Shown here: positions 1 through 45,800 of the stretch, one piece after another
Position numbering within the stretch: the first letter of the stretch is position 1
Layout: the number at the start of each line of letters is the position of its first letter
Notes under the pieces: generated by a model
Database searches by the model: none
Seen by the model: the letters and a program-made list of their open reading frames with translations, nothing else
What the model was told of the DNA's origin: nothing
Made by a program: the position numbers and the translations under genes
Assembly: GCA_023333565.1 (NCBI GenBank)
Contig: JAJKFH010000732.1
Span: forward strand, 1-64,000
DNA: 64,000 nt
DNA from: Puffinus mauretanicus
Taxonomy: Eukaryota; Chordata; Aves; Procellariiformes; Procellariidae
Direction of reading: 5' to 3'

Positions 1-1359
1 CTTTGTAAAGAACTCGCCATGCTGGAGTAAAATGGACCCACAGTAAACAAGGGACCTTTTGTTTCAAAAAGTATACTTTGGGCAGTAGGACAAATGTGTT
101 ACTTATATCTTGGCAGTGATCCCAAAGCACGCTGCACAAAAGACTGGTGATGTAATTATGGCCACTGCAGACCCAAAGATCTGGGTTTTGTTACTGGCTC
201 TACCCCAGCCCCTGTGTGACTCCAGGATTATTTCCTCTGGCCAGGATTCATCTCGTCTCACTTTAGCCATCTAAGAGACAGGCATCTAGGCTAGGTGCTC
301 TGCCTAGGCTCACTCTACAGTCCATGGGAAGAGACCACCCCTTCCAGAGGGCTACTTAGCTCCTCTCTTGGACCAGGCTTACGGCAGGATGGGTGGCCTC
401 TGGATGCGTTGATCTCTCACTACTGACTAAAGGGGAAGCTTAGGGCACAGAATCAGCTCCTAGCTGTTAGCTGGCTACAGCTGGCTGAGATGACCTATGT
501 CTTCTGTGTCTGCTATAAAAATGGGATAAGAAGTCTTCTGGATCTCTTGCCCACTTAGATGGCAAGCCATTGACTCGGGCCTGCCCTCCTCTGCATCTAT
601 GTATTGCCCGTGGCACAATGGACCCTGGCAGAACTAACACAAACAACAAATATTTCTGCATAACCGAGAAAGCACACATCAGGGTCCTGCTTAGTGTAAC
701 AAGTTAGAACAACTGTCTAAACAGGCTAAGCGGGGAGGTTACCATCCTTGACCTTGTATATCTCCTCCTGCGCCTGGGAGGCAGGGCAGTAGGAAGGCAC
801 TGCCTGATTCCCACTCTGAGCACAGGGGCTGTGAGCACAATAAGATTTTGCTGTACTTTACAAGGCAAGGAATATCCTGAGCGCTTGTCACCATGCTTTC
901 TTTTGTAAAGGCTGATCCTAATCTGCTCTTTAGAGAAGCTGCTGCCTGCTGAATTAAAGAGATTGTTAGGCCAATTTAGCCTTCTTGGCAAACTAACAGG
1001 AACATTTCCAGGGCTCAGATGGAGTGAACTTCAATAGAAAAATGTCATGTTAAGAGGAAAATGAAATGTTGCAATATTGCAAGCAGAACGCAATCCTTAC
1101 TAGTATAAATGAAGACAACCCATCTGGTTTCATTGCCAAAGCACAGAGAAATACATGAGAATGACTATTTGGGACCACACCAAAGGTCCCTGTCGCCAAG
1201 TATCTTATCTCCAAGTGTACTGAGTAGCAAATGCTTAAATACTGTAAGAACATCAGCAAATATAGGTCTATCCCCTTGTACGTACTCAGAGCTTCCAGCA
1301 ACACACAGTTACGAACTTACTGAATCAGATGCAGATGATTTGTCCTTCCAACAGCAGAT

Positions 1360-2105
1360 TGGCTCCCCATGAATTTATCTAACCTCTTTTGAATCCAACC
1401 CATGTGCATCTCTGTCCTCCAGATCACAAACGAAGGAAGGAAAGTTCCACAATTTCATTAGGTATCATATTATTCTGTTTTAAATTTGTCTTAGTCCTGC
1501 TGCTCAATAATTTCACAAGGTCTCCCTCATTCTTGTGTTATGGGCAGTACTGAACATTTGACCTCCTTTCACTTTCTCCACGCCACTCAGGATTTTACAG
1601 ACCCATACCAAGTCCCTCTCCCTTGTCTGCTATAAAAGTCCTAGTCTCTGATACAAAAGTCATTGTATATATTTCCGTTCATCCTTCCTGCCCTTTTCTG
1701 GACGTTTTCCAATCCTTCCACAGCCTAACGCATTCTTCTTTAGAGCTCACATCCAGAACTGCACACACAGTAATCAAGATGTCAGTTTATCACAAATCGT
1801 TTTGTTCTCTTTTTAGTTTTCTATTGTTGTTCCTACTGCTGTTTTATACGTAGTTTTCTATTTTGTTTCCACTATATCCAGAAGTTTTGTTTTCTTTTTG
1901 TTTCATAGTAATTCCTATCAATTTTTGTTTTGCCTTTTTGACTATTGCTGAGCACTACCAAGTGTTTGAAAAGAAACATGTACTTGAATGACTTCAAGAT
2001 CACTTTCCCAAATTACAGCAATCTCCTTGGAGCCCAGTGCTGAGCTTTTTATCCCACACGCACTACATTTCTCAACAATGAATTTCATTAGTCATTTTAT
2101 CACAG
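1360..2105 (-). repeat. Old CR1 LINE fragment, sense on minus strand
   Basis: The plus strand reads collinearly with the antisense of reptilian/avian CR1 3' sequence. Recognisable pieces are 'ccatgaatttatctaacctc' (about 1367), 'attcttgtgttatggg' (about 1530), 'tccagaactgcacacacagt' (about 1751) and 'caatgaatttcatt' near the end. Heavily diverged with indels, so ancient. Edges are approximate. Confidence 0.72.
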
Positions 2106-4639
2106 CTGAGAGCCCTCACTGTTCATTCAAAAAAAGGTGTTCCCTTAAAATAAATACAAAATTACTTGCCTTGGTAGTTCAGAATATTCACAACAGATTC
2201 TAACTTTTTTAGCCCAAAGAACACTAGCAAAAATGTTCATTTGTAATTTGCAAGCACATATAGTTTAACTGAAATGGCTGGTGGGCAAAGATGTAGCTAC
2301 TGGTAAGGCCGTCTCTTGGGCTCCCCCACTCTCTGTTCTGCACAAAGAATTCCTAGGGCTGGGGTATTTAGGGTAAAAATTTTAGTGCCTAATCATGCCC
2401 TCTGCAATTCTCAACCACTGGTTACCTGTAGCACCATGACTGATCTTTATTTCAAGCCAGACAGACAATTACTAGTGCCCTACAGAAGAGTCAGCTCTTT
2501 CTTAAATAAAAAAAATACTAACACTCAGAGAAGAAGGACAACTGTCCTGCTACAGAGAATAGGCAGACTGACTGGGTCAAAATATCTAGTTCTTCTCACA
2601 AACCTATGACTGTAGTCTGACTGTTCTACAGTCTGTCCTCTCCTTGCAGCAAGGAGAAGGCTCTGCTGCCTTTGCAATACTGTTCTTTTCTCAGCCTCTC
2701 TCTGCTTTGTGTCAGAGTTAATGGTAAGACCTGGGGGGACATCTTTGCAAGAAGCAGATGCCCTGCAGATGTGCAGGTGGGGTACTGCTGTGATCTTCAC
2801 AAGCTCTGATATAAAAACAGTGGAGACTTAAAATAGTTTGGGATTTCGGTTGTTCATCCATATTCCCGTGTTAATTAACAACACCCACCTGATACAAAGC
2901 TGAGACTTTAAGGTCACTGTTTACTACATGAGAATGCCAGCAATGTGACTTTACAGCAGCTACTAACAGTGAAGAACAGCAGAGTCCTAGTGAGTCCTAG
3001 AGGCACTTTCAGGGGATCTGAGAAGTCTATTAAGTAGTCTGCTGAGAAGATAATGTTGAGGAGCCAACACTACCTGGGTGATAAAGACCCCAGGAAAACT
3101 TGTCTCACAACTGGTCTCCTCCCTTTGGGAATTTCTCTGTGAAGCAGGGGTCATGAGGGGGAACTACCAGAATGCTGTCCCCTGCCTAAGAAGCTATTCA
3201 CAATAGTCAGCACTTCAGGTAGAGCTAGAAAGTAAAAGAGAGTGAGAGAACAGAAGAGAGAATGTTTATTCACAGTGACATTATTATCCCATCTACACAG
3301 GACTAAAGGGGGAGATGTGAAGACAAGAATTCAGAATACAGCAGTCAGCGTGTCTGTAAACAACGAGAGATACTGAACAGTTGTTGATATGGATTCGTGT
3401 TGTAAAAAAAAAAAAAAAAAGATGAACTGAGCAGGTAGATATAATGCACACAGCAAAACAACAACAAAAAAGGGCAAGAAAACATCAACTTGTTAGAATT
3501 CTTTTCCATTTCCTGAATGTGAGAGCAGCAATACTGAATAGAGATTAATATGGAATAACACAGCAATCCCTGAACCTTATGTTCATTGCTGCTCAAAATT
3601 ATCCCATGTCCAATCCCAGACACTACAGCAGGGAAAGTGCCTTCTCACAACGTCCAGACCTGATGTGCCCTAGTGGAGAGCTTATCCTTCAAGACATCCC
3701 TGAAAGGCGTCTCCTAACAAGAAAGCAATGAGTTTACACTTAGAGAAGTCTCTAATGATTAGCTTCTGGCAAAACGTAACATATCTGGTCTTCCAGCAAT
3801 GAGAAGGGCAGGAACAAAGAAATCAGAGCCCATCAAGTAAGAAAAAAAGGAATAAGTGGTGCTTCTAGAGGCAAGTCCTTGACCGAAGGGAGAGTCAGCA
3901 CTGTCATAAGCCAAAAGCCCTGGCTAACGCTGCCTATGCATTTCTGAATGTTTATGTCATGGAATGTAAAGGCTTAATCCCTATCTTGAGTTAAATCTCA
4001 ATTTACTGCTTTGAAATTAGGTGAGTTCTTGCTATGAGATACAATCCATGCCCCAGAGTATTATATGATTTGATCTCAGCGCATCTGTTTAATATTCTAA
4101 ATCTCTCAATGATTTTTTTGCATTTGTTACTTACAAGAGCCATACCCCACTGCAAATAGATCCTTGTACTTTGGATTCCTGTAATGAGAAAATATATATA
4201 AGATTGCATTTATTATTAACCATATAGTTCCACAGAAATGCACAGTGTTTCACACATTAATATCAGAGTCCATTCTCACAGGACAGCAGTCTGAGGGCTT
4301 AATTCTTTGAACATATGCACTAGTAAAGTTTGTGTATGAGTAAGTCTTCCAGACTCAACATGCATAAAGAAATAGAACATCAGAAGACCACAGCAGTAGA
4401 TGAAAAGGATAAAAAGGGCACAGACAGACATGATGTCAGTCTCCAGCACTTCTTATCCATTTCATAATCATGGAAAGTTTACTTTTAAAAATTAAGTCTT
4501 TGAGGAAAGGAAAAAGACAGGAATGTGCCAGTTTCCATCTTTCAGGGGCAAGAATAAAGGACTTTCTAAACCATAACAGAATAATACCCAATAAACTTAC
4601 TTTCCCTACCTGTTACTAAATAATGAGGGAAGCTTCTAA

Positions 4640-4725
4640 GAGACGGCTATCAGTTCATGAATTCATGATCATTCCCACAGTCCAGGAGGGGAAATTCCCT
4701 TCTGACCCAGTTGGTGAACAGTGTA
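4640..4725 (-). repeat. Possible CR1/L3-type fragment
   Basis: Reverse strand reads 'aactgggtcagaagggaatt' followed by a C-rich stretch, resembling the 'gggtcaggaaggaatttt' stretch of reptilian CR1/L3 elements. Short and decayed. Confidence 0.4.
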
Positions 4726-6233
4726 TTTGCTGAGGAATACGGACTATGAGCAATTAGCCATCTACTATGTTTTCTGAAGTCCCTTCATTTGAAAAACATC
4801 TACTTTCTTTACAACTTCTGCTGTGTGTGGACCATTACTCTAGGGTTTACATGGGATAAAGGTCAGTACTGTTGCTGTCCCTGAGCTCACACAGCTCAAC
4901 CAGTGGATAACAAATGAATGTGTGTGAAAATTATCTAATGACTGTTTTCTCTGATTTGCTATTCTGAATTGACAAAATAAAACCACTTCTCTTTTCATTT
5001 CTCCTCTCCTTTTTCACTTGGGCTAATACCTATGCATTCTAATGCTCTTGCTCTATCCACTAAATGCACTGTCACTGCTAACAATGTAAGAATAAAAATT
5101 AAATTAGAAAAGCTTATTACATAAGGCAATTTGGGGCTATTCTTCCAACTTCAGGGCTGTCTTTCTGTTATTTTCTGGAAACAAGAATAACAGCAGCACA
5201 AACTACCTATAAAAGATGCCTTTTCTCCCAATTTTACATCTCATTTTACTGTTATTTTGTAATTCTCACACAACTGCATCCTTGATATTCTATTAAAGTA
5301 TAGTTATTGCAGTGGCTTGAAAGGACAGAGCAATCCTGCTCTGTCTCTCCATAGGTCCTCTTTGGCAAGACACAGACGTGTTGACACTGCCCCACAAACG
5401 AGAGAGGAGGTCTAGCTGCAGGGGAGCACAAGGCAGGAGCAGACTATGTATGTCTTTTGCTCAGTGCATGAACCAAGCCAGCTCTGGGGAGATTCAAGCA
5501 TGTTAAAAAGTAAAAGGACTCATTCAGGTTAGTGACAAGTGTTTTTTTCATGGTAATAACCATGGCAATAACATCTCAGAAAAAAGAGAGTTGATTTGAA
5601 AGTATCAGTGAATGGTTGTGGACCAAAAATAAATATGCAAAAGTCGACTGCAGGGTAAATGCCTACTAAACTGAACTGTTTAAGATCTCAGTACTGCTGT
5701 CTGAAGCGACTGAATATGTACCATGCATAAAGGACTTGTCTGGCATCAGTGCCTCAGCATCTTTTAGTCAATGGTGATACCTGTCTGGCACATGCAATGT
5801 TTGCATTTCTCTTTCTGCTGCTTTAATTCTTTTGTGTTGATACTTGTCAAAAATATAGTCACTATCCCTTCTCCTCCCCTGGGCTTTTCAGGGTTGATTC
5901 CTACAGTATATTGTCCAAAGATATGACATGTCTATCCCAGCTTTCCCAAGAAGGGACTCTTCTTTCCTCTGCTAACTGCACTCACTTTGCCCTAGTGCTG
6001 CACAGAGCCTGCTGTGCCTTTTGCTGAACAGCACAAGCCCGGCACATCCAGCCTTACACAAGGTGCTTTGCATCCAGAAGCACCAGCCGTGACTAGGTGC
6101 TACCAAAACAGCTAACTGTAATTATTCAAAACAGTGTTCCCAGAGAAAGGAGCCCTGCCTTGTAAGATGCCATGACAGTCAATTCCACTCCCCTGCGAAC
6201 AGCCGAGAGTAAGTTTGTAATAAAGAGACTTAC

Positions 6234-39915
<33,682 letters not shown>

Positions 39916-40005
39916 GGCGGCTGCGGCAGTGTCTCTCTGCCACCGGCCGCTCCTCACGACAGCCCCGCGCGCTCCCGGCCAACCGCCGGCCGGAAGTTGA
40001 TAGTG

Positions 40006-40019
40006 GCAACCATGGCAAC
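40006..40019. promoter_or_regulatory. Candidate RFX X-box
   Basis: GCAACCATGGCAAC fits the ciliary X-box consensus RYYNYYATRRNRAC at 13 of 14 positions, with a perfect right half-site GGCAAC. It lies 91 bases upstream of the DNAI1 start codon. DNAI1 is a motile-cilium gene, and such genes are known RFX/FOXJ1 targets. The site may also act on FAM219A. Confidence 0.7.
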
Positions 40020-40302
40020 GCGCCGGAAGCGGCGCGCGGCCAATCCGGCCGCAGAAAGCCGTCGGCCCTGGCTATTCCCCCACCCTCCCCCCTCCGGAGC
40101 GCCGCCGATCCCCCCGAGGGAGGGAATGGTACGTCCCAGCGCTGGCGGGGCGGGGGCCACGGGGAACCGAGCATCCGGGCCCCGGAACTATTGCTAGTGG
40201 CCCCGCCCCTGTCATGAATATGCAAATAATGGGCGGGCTGTGGCGGCCGGACCCGGAAGCGGCGCGGCTGAGTCACCTCGGCGGCGAGCGGCGGCGGCGG
40301 CG

Positions 40303-40347
40303 ATGAGGCAGCATCCGCGGCGGGCGGCGGCGTCCTTCGGCGCCTGA
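40303..40347 (+). CDS. Upstream ORF in the presumed FAM219A 5' UTR
   Basis: ATG at 40303 opens 14 codons (MRQHPRRAAASFGA) ending in TGA, 140 bases before the main ATG. It counts only if transcription starts upstream of 40303, which I cannot tell. The initiator context (GGCGATGA) is moderate. Confidence 0.35.
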   Translation: MRQHPRRAAASFGA

Positions 40348-40379
40348 GGAGCCTCCCCGCGCCCGCCCGCCCTTCTTCC

Positions 40380-40459
40380 CGCCCGCCCGCCCGCCCGCCT
40401 GCCTGCCCGCCCGCCTGCCTGCCCGCCCGCCCGCCTGCCTGCCTGCCTGCCTGCCTGCC
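40380..40459 (+). repeat. CCCG/CCTG tetranucleotide tract in FAM219A 5' UTR
   Basis: Eighty bases of period-4 sequence switching between CCCG and CCTG units, ending in a run of about six CCTG units 28 bases before the FAM219A start codon. The minus strand is GGGC/CAGG, with G-quadruplex potential. Confidence 0.95.
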
Positions 40460-40487
40460 GCGCCCGAGCCCGAGACCCGCCGCCACC

Positions 40488-40547
40488 ATGATGGAGGAGA
40501 TAGACCGGTTCCAGGTGCCCGCCGTGCGCGCCGAGATGCAGCCGCTG
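40488..40547 (+). CDS. FAM219A: FAM219A coding exon 1 (gene continues past high edge)
   Basis: Twenty codons, MMEEIDRFQVPAVRAEMQPL, in a strong Kozak context (GCCACCATG) and ending at the donor CTG|GTGAGG, phase 0. The MMEEIDRFQVP...SEMQPL start is characteristic of the FAM219A family, a small conserved protein of uncharacterised role. In mammals the next exon begins with Asp-Pro. No continuation (DPAAAS-like or YKPSPLQVKLEKQREL-like) was found up to 64000, so intron 1 is at least 23.4 kb; long first introns are normal for this gene. The divergent arrangement with DNAI1 matches human 9p13.3 and independently supports the call. The tandem Met pair gives two possible in-frame starts. Confidence 0.88.
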
Positions 40548-42761
40548 GTGAGGGGCGGGCGGGCGGGGCCGCGCTGTCCCCGGGAGCCGCCGCCTCAGCG
40601 GGGGTCCGGGGGCGGAGCGGGGGGGACGAGTGTCGGTGCTGCGGGGGCGCCGGTGCTGAGGTCGGGCCCGCGCGCCGCGACCGTTATGTAACGGCCGTTC
40701 CCTCAGCGCTGCCGCCGCTGTCCCCGCCGGGGCTGTGCCCAGGGGCGGCTGCTGTGTCATCTCGGGGCGCCGGTGGTAACGGCTGCCCGCCCGGCCCTTC
40801 CGTCCTGACCCCCTCCTCCGCCGGCATCTCTTCGGGCGCCGTCGGCAGCAACGGCAGAAGCCGCCCGCGGGGAGGGCGGGGGCGGGCGGGCGGACGGCAG
40901 CGGCTCCGCTCCTGCGTCGGTGGAAACGTCGCTTCTCCAAACGCAGCGGCGGCCCGGAGCATCCCGGCCTGGCTGGCGCATGAGGCGGGTGATTCCCGCC
41001 GCCTCGGCTGGTGAGCTCCAGCGTCGGGCACAGGAGTGTCCCGGGGGGTGGGAAGCGGCGGTGAGACCGGGGAGCCCGGCCGGGGAAGGAAGGGCAGCCA
41101 GAGCACCTGCGAAGCTGGAGGCACAGAAGACTGGTGGGGTTTTAGTTGACTTCTACAAAATACGTGAGATCTGGTGGAAGAATTAGGTAGTGTTTGTGCG
41201 CAGTCTGGTGTGGGAGCTGTGGAGAGCGGTGCTCCCCAGGGACGGGACAGCCGCATGGCATGGGTGTGAAATATGCCAGTCTGGTGCGAGCTGTGGTATG
41301 AAGCTGCAGGACGTTCTCTGTGGCTGATTTTATAGCCATTGCTCTCTGTGCAAAGCTGCTGTTAGATGCTCATTGTGTGAAAAGTCTAGGTGTTTTGCAA
41401 AGAAACATCTCTGTCAAATTCGTTTTGCTCACATAAAATGTTTTCCATAAAAAAAGTAATCTGTGAGCATTTGGTTGTTGGGGTTTTTTTTGTCTCCCCA
41501 TGCCAGAGCATGTGTGTTTCATTTCAGGATGTTTTTTCACTTCATAGACACAATTATACTCAATTAATGAGCTCTGAAGAGGTTGACATAATGGTTACAC
41601 TACTACATGGGACTCTGGGGAATCTTTGCAGAGAAGGAAGTATACAGACTTTGCGGCTGCGTAAATGGGCAGGTAGAGTGGTCCCGGGCTTTTGGTAGCT
41701 TCTGAAATGACGCTGATGAAGGAAGGCCAGCTGGCTGGCAGCCATGGGAGATGCTAGATCATCACCAAGTAGTCCAAGACTTCTTATGAGCATGAAGCTG
41801 CTTTGCTTTGATGCTACAGGCTTGGTTGTGTGTGTGTTGTGCCCCAACTGCATGCCACAGAACCTTGAATCTGTTTGTCCATTTCTGTTTCCCATCTGGG
41901 AGAGATTGCCTTTGTGTTCCCCTACCCTTACTCCTGTCTGCCTCACTCTCTGCTTGAAGGTGTGTTGTTATGTGTAACCTGGGACCTGTTGAAATACAGT
42001 TCACCTTGGCATTAAAGTGAAAGCTGGATAACAGGCTGACTCACTCAAGATGTTGATTCCCTTTGGCACCTGGAGTAAGCAAATTCCATCTCAGAATCTG
42101 ATTGTGTGAGACAGGGATATGAAATGTTTGGAGACTTGGAAAGAACTTTAATGAAATACTTGCACAGATTCTTTTGACAGCAGGTGAGGATAGGTTATTA
42201 GCAGGTTCATGTTAGCACTGAAGATACTACTGAGATTTCCAGAATATCAAACTGAATATTATTTAGAGTTGATGTACCAATCCTCGGTTTCTTGTTGCAG
42301 CTAGTGTTTGTAAAAAGTTGAGAACACAATAATTGTCTTGTGAACAGAAGGACTTGCTGTGAAGGTCTACAAACTCAAATTACCCCTCTGCGGAAAGAAA
42401 AACACTTTTCTTATGGTGGGAGTGTTGACAAGTTGTGAAAATATTTTTAGCTTGGTTTTTGTTGTTGTTTAACTTCTAACCTTTGTGGTGGGGAAGAAAA
42501 CTGTCCGTACAAGCTGATGTGGACTTGTTGCATGCCCTACTTGTTGTGTGTGTTTTTATCAAGCAGAAGCAACAGATGTGATAAGGCTGGCCCTCTTTAT
42601 TCATATTGTTGAGGGCAGTGGGCATAGTATTGAGATTAGCAAGTTTGGAAAAGCTATTGGCAGACAAAAAACACTCCAAAGTACTTTCTAGAAACCCCAT
42701 GATAATACTGGGGGAGTGGAATTGGCACATGCATGCACTCTTGCATGGACATGGAGAGAGC

Positions 42762-42810
42762 AGAACCTGAAGAGGTTATCCGGTCCAACCCTGCTGTCTC
42801 AGCATAGGAT
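42762..42810 (-). repeat. Short CR1 3'-end remnant
   Basis: Plus strand 'gaagaggttatccggtccaa' followed by 'ccctgctgtctcagcatagg' resembles the antisense CR1 terminus ('gatcatctggtccaacccc'). Very short. Confidence 0.45.
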
Positions 42811-45800
42811 GGTATATTGTGCAGCAGCGATAGTAAGCTTAGGAAGCGGATTTCCTTCCCTTCTCCAGCAGCCAAGAATTAGGAAATTTGTTCACAAAGG
42901 GCTTTAACACTCGCATGAGAAGAATACTCTGAACCTGTGCTTCAGGTTTTCAGTTGATTTTTAACTAACAGAGCTCATAGTGAAACCTTGTGTATGTATG
43001 TGGCTGTTGCTGTGACTAGGTGTGTAGGATGCTTCCACATGCCTGGATATGCTGGCATGGGGCTCAGAAGTGGGACAGAACAAGTCTGGTACAGCACTTC
43101 CAGTGGCTTCCTCTGCATTGCAGCTCCTGGTCTGTACCTTGCAAGTAGGGACTGGATGCTTGCAAGAATCCTTGCAGTTCAGAAGCCAACTGGGGTTTAT
43201 CATACTGATTTGCTTAGGTAACACAGTTCTGCCCAATAATGCTGCTTTGTTCTATTACAGTTACCATTTGTCCCTTCCCTCTCCCTCCCATCTTACACTT
43301 TGAAGTACAGGATAACCGTAGCATCTCGGGACTTCTTGTTTCTTCTTCCCAGTGTAAAAGCTTTCAGTTCCACATGGTCTCAGGGAGAGATAAGGCTGGC
43401 AGCCTTTTCCACATCCAAAGGACTGAGGTAGAAGTTTGTTTTCCAGGTGGGACCTAAGAGTCATTGTGAACTGCCACTGAAGCTATAAAAAAAGAGTGTT
43501 TTGAAACATGATCGCCTGCTGAAAGCAAATAGAGAAGAGAAGGTCCCTTGCTTGGCTTGAAGTGCATACACTATATGAAATGTTTTTTCATCCTGTTCAG
43601 GCTGGAGGATGTCCTAGGAGAGCACTGTTCCCTCTGAGTCTGGCCAGTACCTGGCAGTGTGAGAAGGGTTCTGAAGTGAGGTTTGTGAAGCTAGGTTTTG
43701 CTCGAAATCCTTAAAAACTTTGTGTTGTTGACCAGCATGCATGCTTTTGAATGTCTAGTTCATCTGCGCAGATAAAGTGTCATCTTAGCTTTTGATGAAA
43801 GCTTTATGCTGAACTCCAGGATAACTGCCAGTGATCTGCCTAGAAACCATCTGACAGACAGGCCTGCTGATCTGCTAATGTTCAAAATTAAGAGATAGGT
43901 ACGGCTGTTAAATGCTGAAGGGAGGCCATTCTTAGAAAGTAGTCTGAAGCCTTTCTGAACCCCTCAGCCTCCAAACCTGCCACTGATACTGGCGGTATTG
44001 ATGAGCTGTCTGTCAGGGGTGATAGTACACTAATGTCTGGTGTCCATTGAGTATACATCCTGACAATAACCAGTGTTGTATTTACTGAACAGGGACAGAG
44101 AACATGACACTTCCATGGCTTTTTGCAAAAGTAACTTCTTTAAAGCTCAAATGTGTCTGGTGGGGGAACCTTCTCTCTTTGACAGCCTTGTCTAGCCAAG
44201 GGCTGCAGTGGCATCTCATTGCAAAGCTAAGGGCAGCAACTAACTAGTACAGACTGGAGCTGTATGGAGTACTGCTTGCTCTGACAAAGCCTGCCAGGAT
44301 CTCTGGTTGCTGCAAGTTTCTCTCTGCTAATAACAAGTTGAATAGGGGTTGTGTTGCAGAGCCAAGAAACATTTGGTCTGCAGGCTGCACGTTGGCCAGC
44401 TCTGTCGTATGTGACCTCCTACCCTTTGCATTGGATGCAGTGATGTGACGTTAAGAAGGTGGGCAATAATTTCCTCCTCTCTCCATCCTGTTTGCATAAG
44501 CATTGTGGAGTCAGGCAAGCTGTCTTGACGCTGCTTGGCCTCTACAAATGTGTTAGGAGAACTGCTGTGTACTAATGCAGACCCAAGGAAAGGTTCAGTG
44601 CAGGACTTAATGAGAGGGAGTTGCAGTGGGCAGATGGACAGGATGGCATACAGACCCTGGTTAACATTGGCAGGTTGTAGGATGGGATACAGCCAAATGT
44701 TTCACATCTTTGCGAGACACATTACTCTACATATTTTGATATTGTGGCACAATTCTGTACATACTCATCGTGGAAGGGAAGAAGGGCTGGTAACCGGCAC
44801 TTGGTCACATTCACGTGACGCCTTTCCATGAAAATGGGATGGTGATCTTATTCTTTCCCTATCCCATTTCCTATCTTGGATACTGGTGGCTCTTGGCTTC
44901 CATCCCAAAAATGCCTGCCTCTTCAAATTAATATAAACTAATTTACAAGAGATTTTGTTTACTCCTAATGCTTAGTTTCATGTCTTCCCTATCAACGTGA
45001 TGCAAGCTCAACTGTGGAAACTCTGTTCCACTTAGTTTCTATTTCAACTCTGACTCGGCTTGTCATGGTCCTTCTGCACTCACGAAAAGGGCTCTTTTCG
45101 GTAGCTGCTGGGTAGTGGGTTAGTTTCGGATAAAGTCAATTCCCAGCATTGCAGGGATGCATGGTGTGATGAGGCCTGAAATTCATTATTTTTGAGATGC
45201 TTATACTTGATAGATAGCTATCTTGGCTGATGGGGTTGGTATTTGGTGTGTTAACTTCAGACTAGACAATTTTTTCCAGTCTGTTGGTGGTGATGCATTG
45301 TTGTGATGATCGGTGTTGGTTTGTTTTCTCTAAGTTTTTTGTCAGGAAGGTTTCCTAACATATAAATCTCATTACAGAGGTAGATATTAAAGGGAGAGAG
45401 AGGTTGAAGTGCACAGTGAGGATGCTGCAGAGAAAAAGAATTAAAATACTCTTTGAAATAGTAATGGGGGAGCATATAATTATATGTAGACCCATCTTGT
45501 CTTCAGCACTGGAGCCTCAGTATCTGCTCTCCCTGTGATTTATAAATCTGTGTTTTGTATTGTTAGCTAAACGCTTGCAAAATCCTTAGTATTTTTGTTA
45601 GAATGAAATGTAGTGAGCATGATGCAGTGGAGTTGTATCTTGAATTCTGCTGGTACCTGAAACCCTCCAGAGCCTGTGTCTCTAGCATATACCAAGCACT
45701 GGCTGGCATATTATAGCAAACTGACAGGTGACAGTGTTGGATCATATGTTGCTCCCGTACACTGACGCAGGCAGTTTCTGTTCTTAGCACAAAAATGGAA

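Larger units (their letters stand above)
1..6233 (-). other. DNAI1 intron 11 (partial), no further exon seen
   Basis: I searched the minus strand for the expected WD40 sequences (the block after the split Trp codon, GYGSYDF-like, YDGNVAIY-like, and WD motifs) and saw none. Contents are a decayed CR1 copy near 1360-2105, a second short CR1-like piece near 4640-4725, an 18-base poly-A run at about 3403-3420, and otherwise unique AT-rich sequence. Confidence 0.7.

Noticed and set aside
40684..41256. 190-codon minus-strand ORF after FAM219A exon 1
   Set aside because: Pro/Arg-rich translation of GC-rich intron DNA with no recognisable domain and overlapping open frames on both strands.
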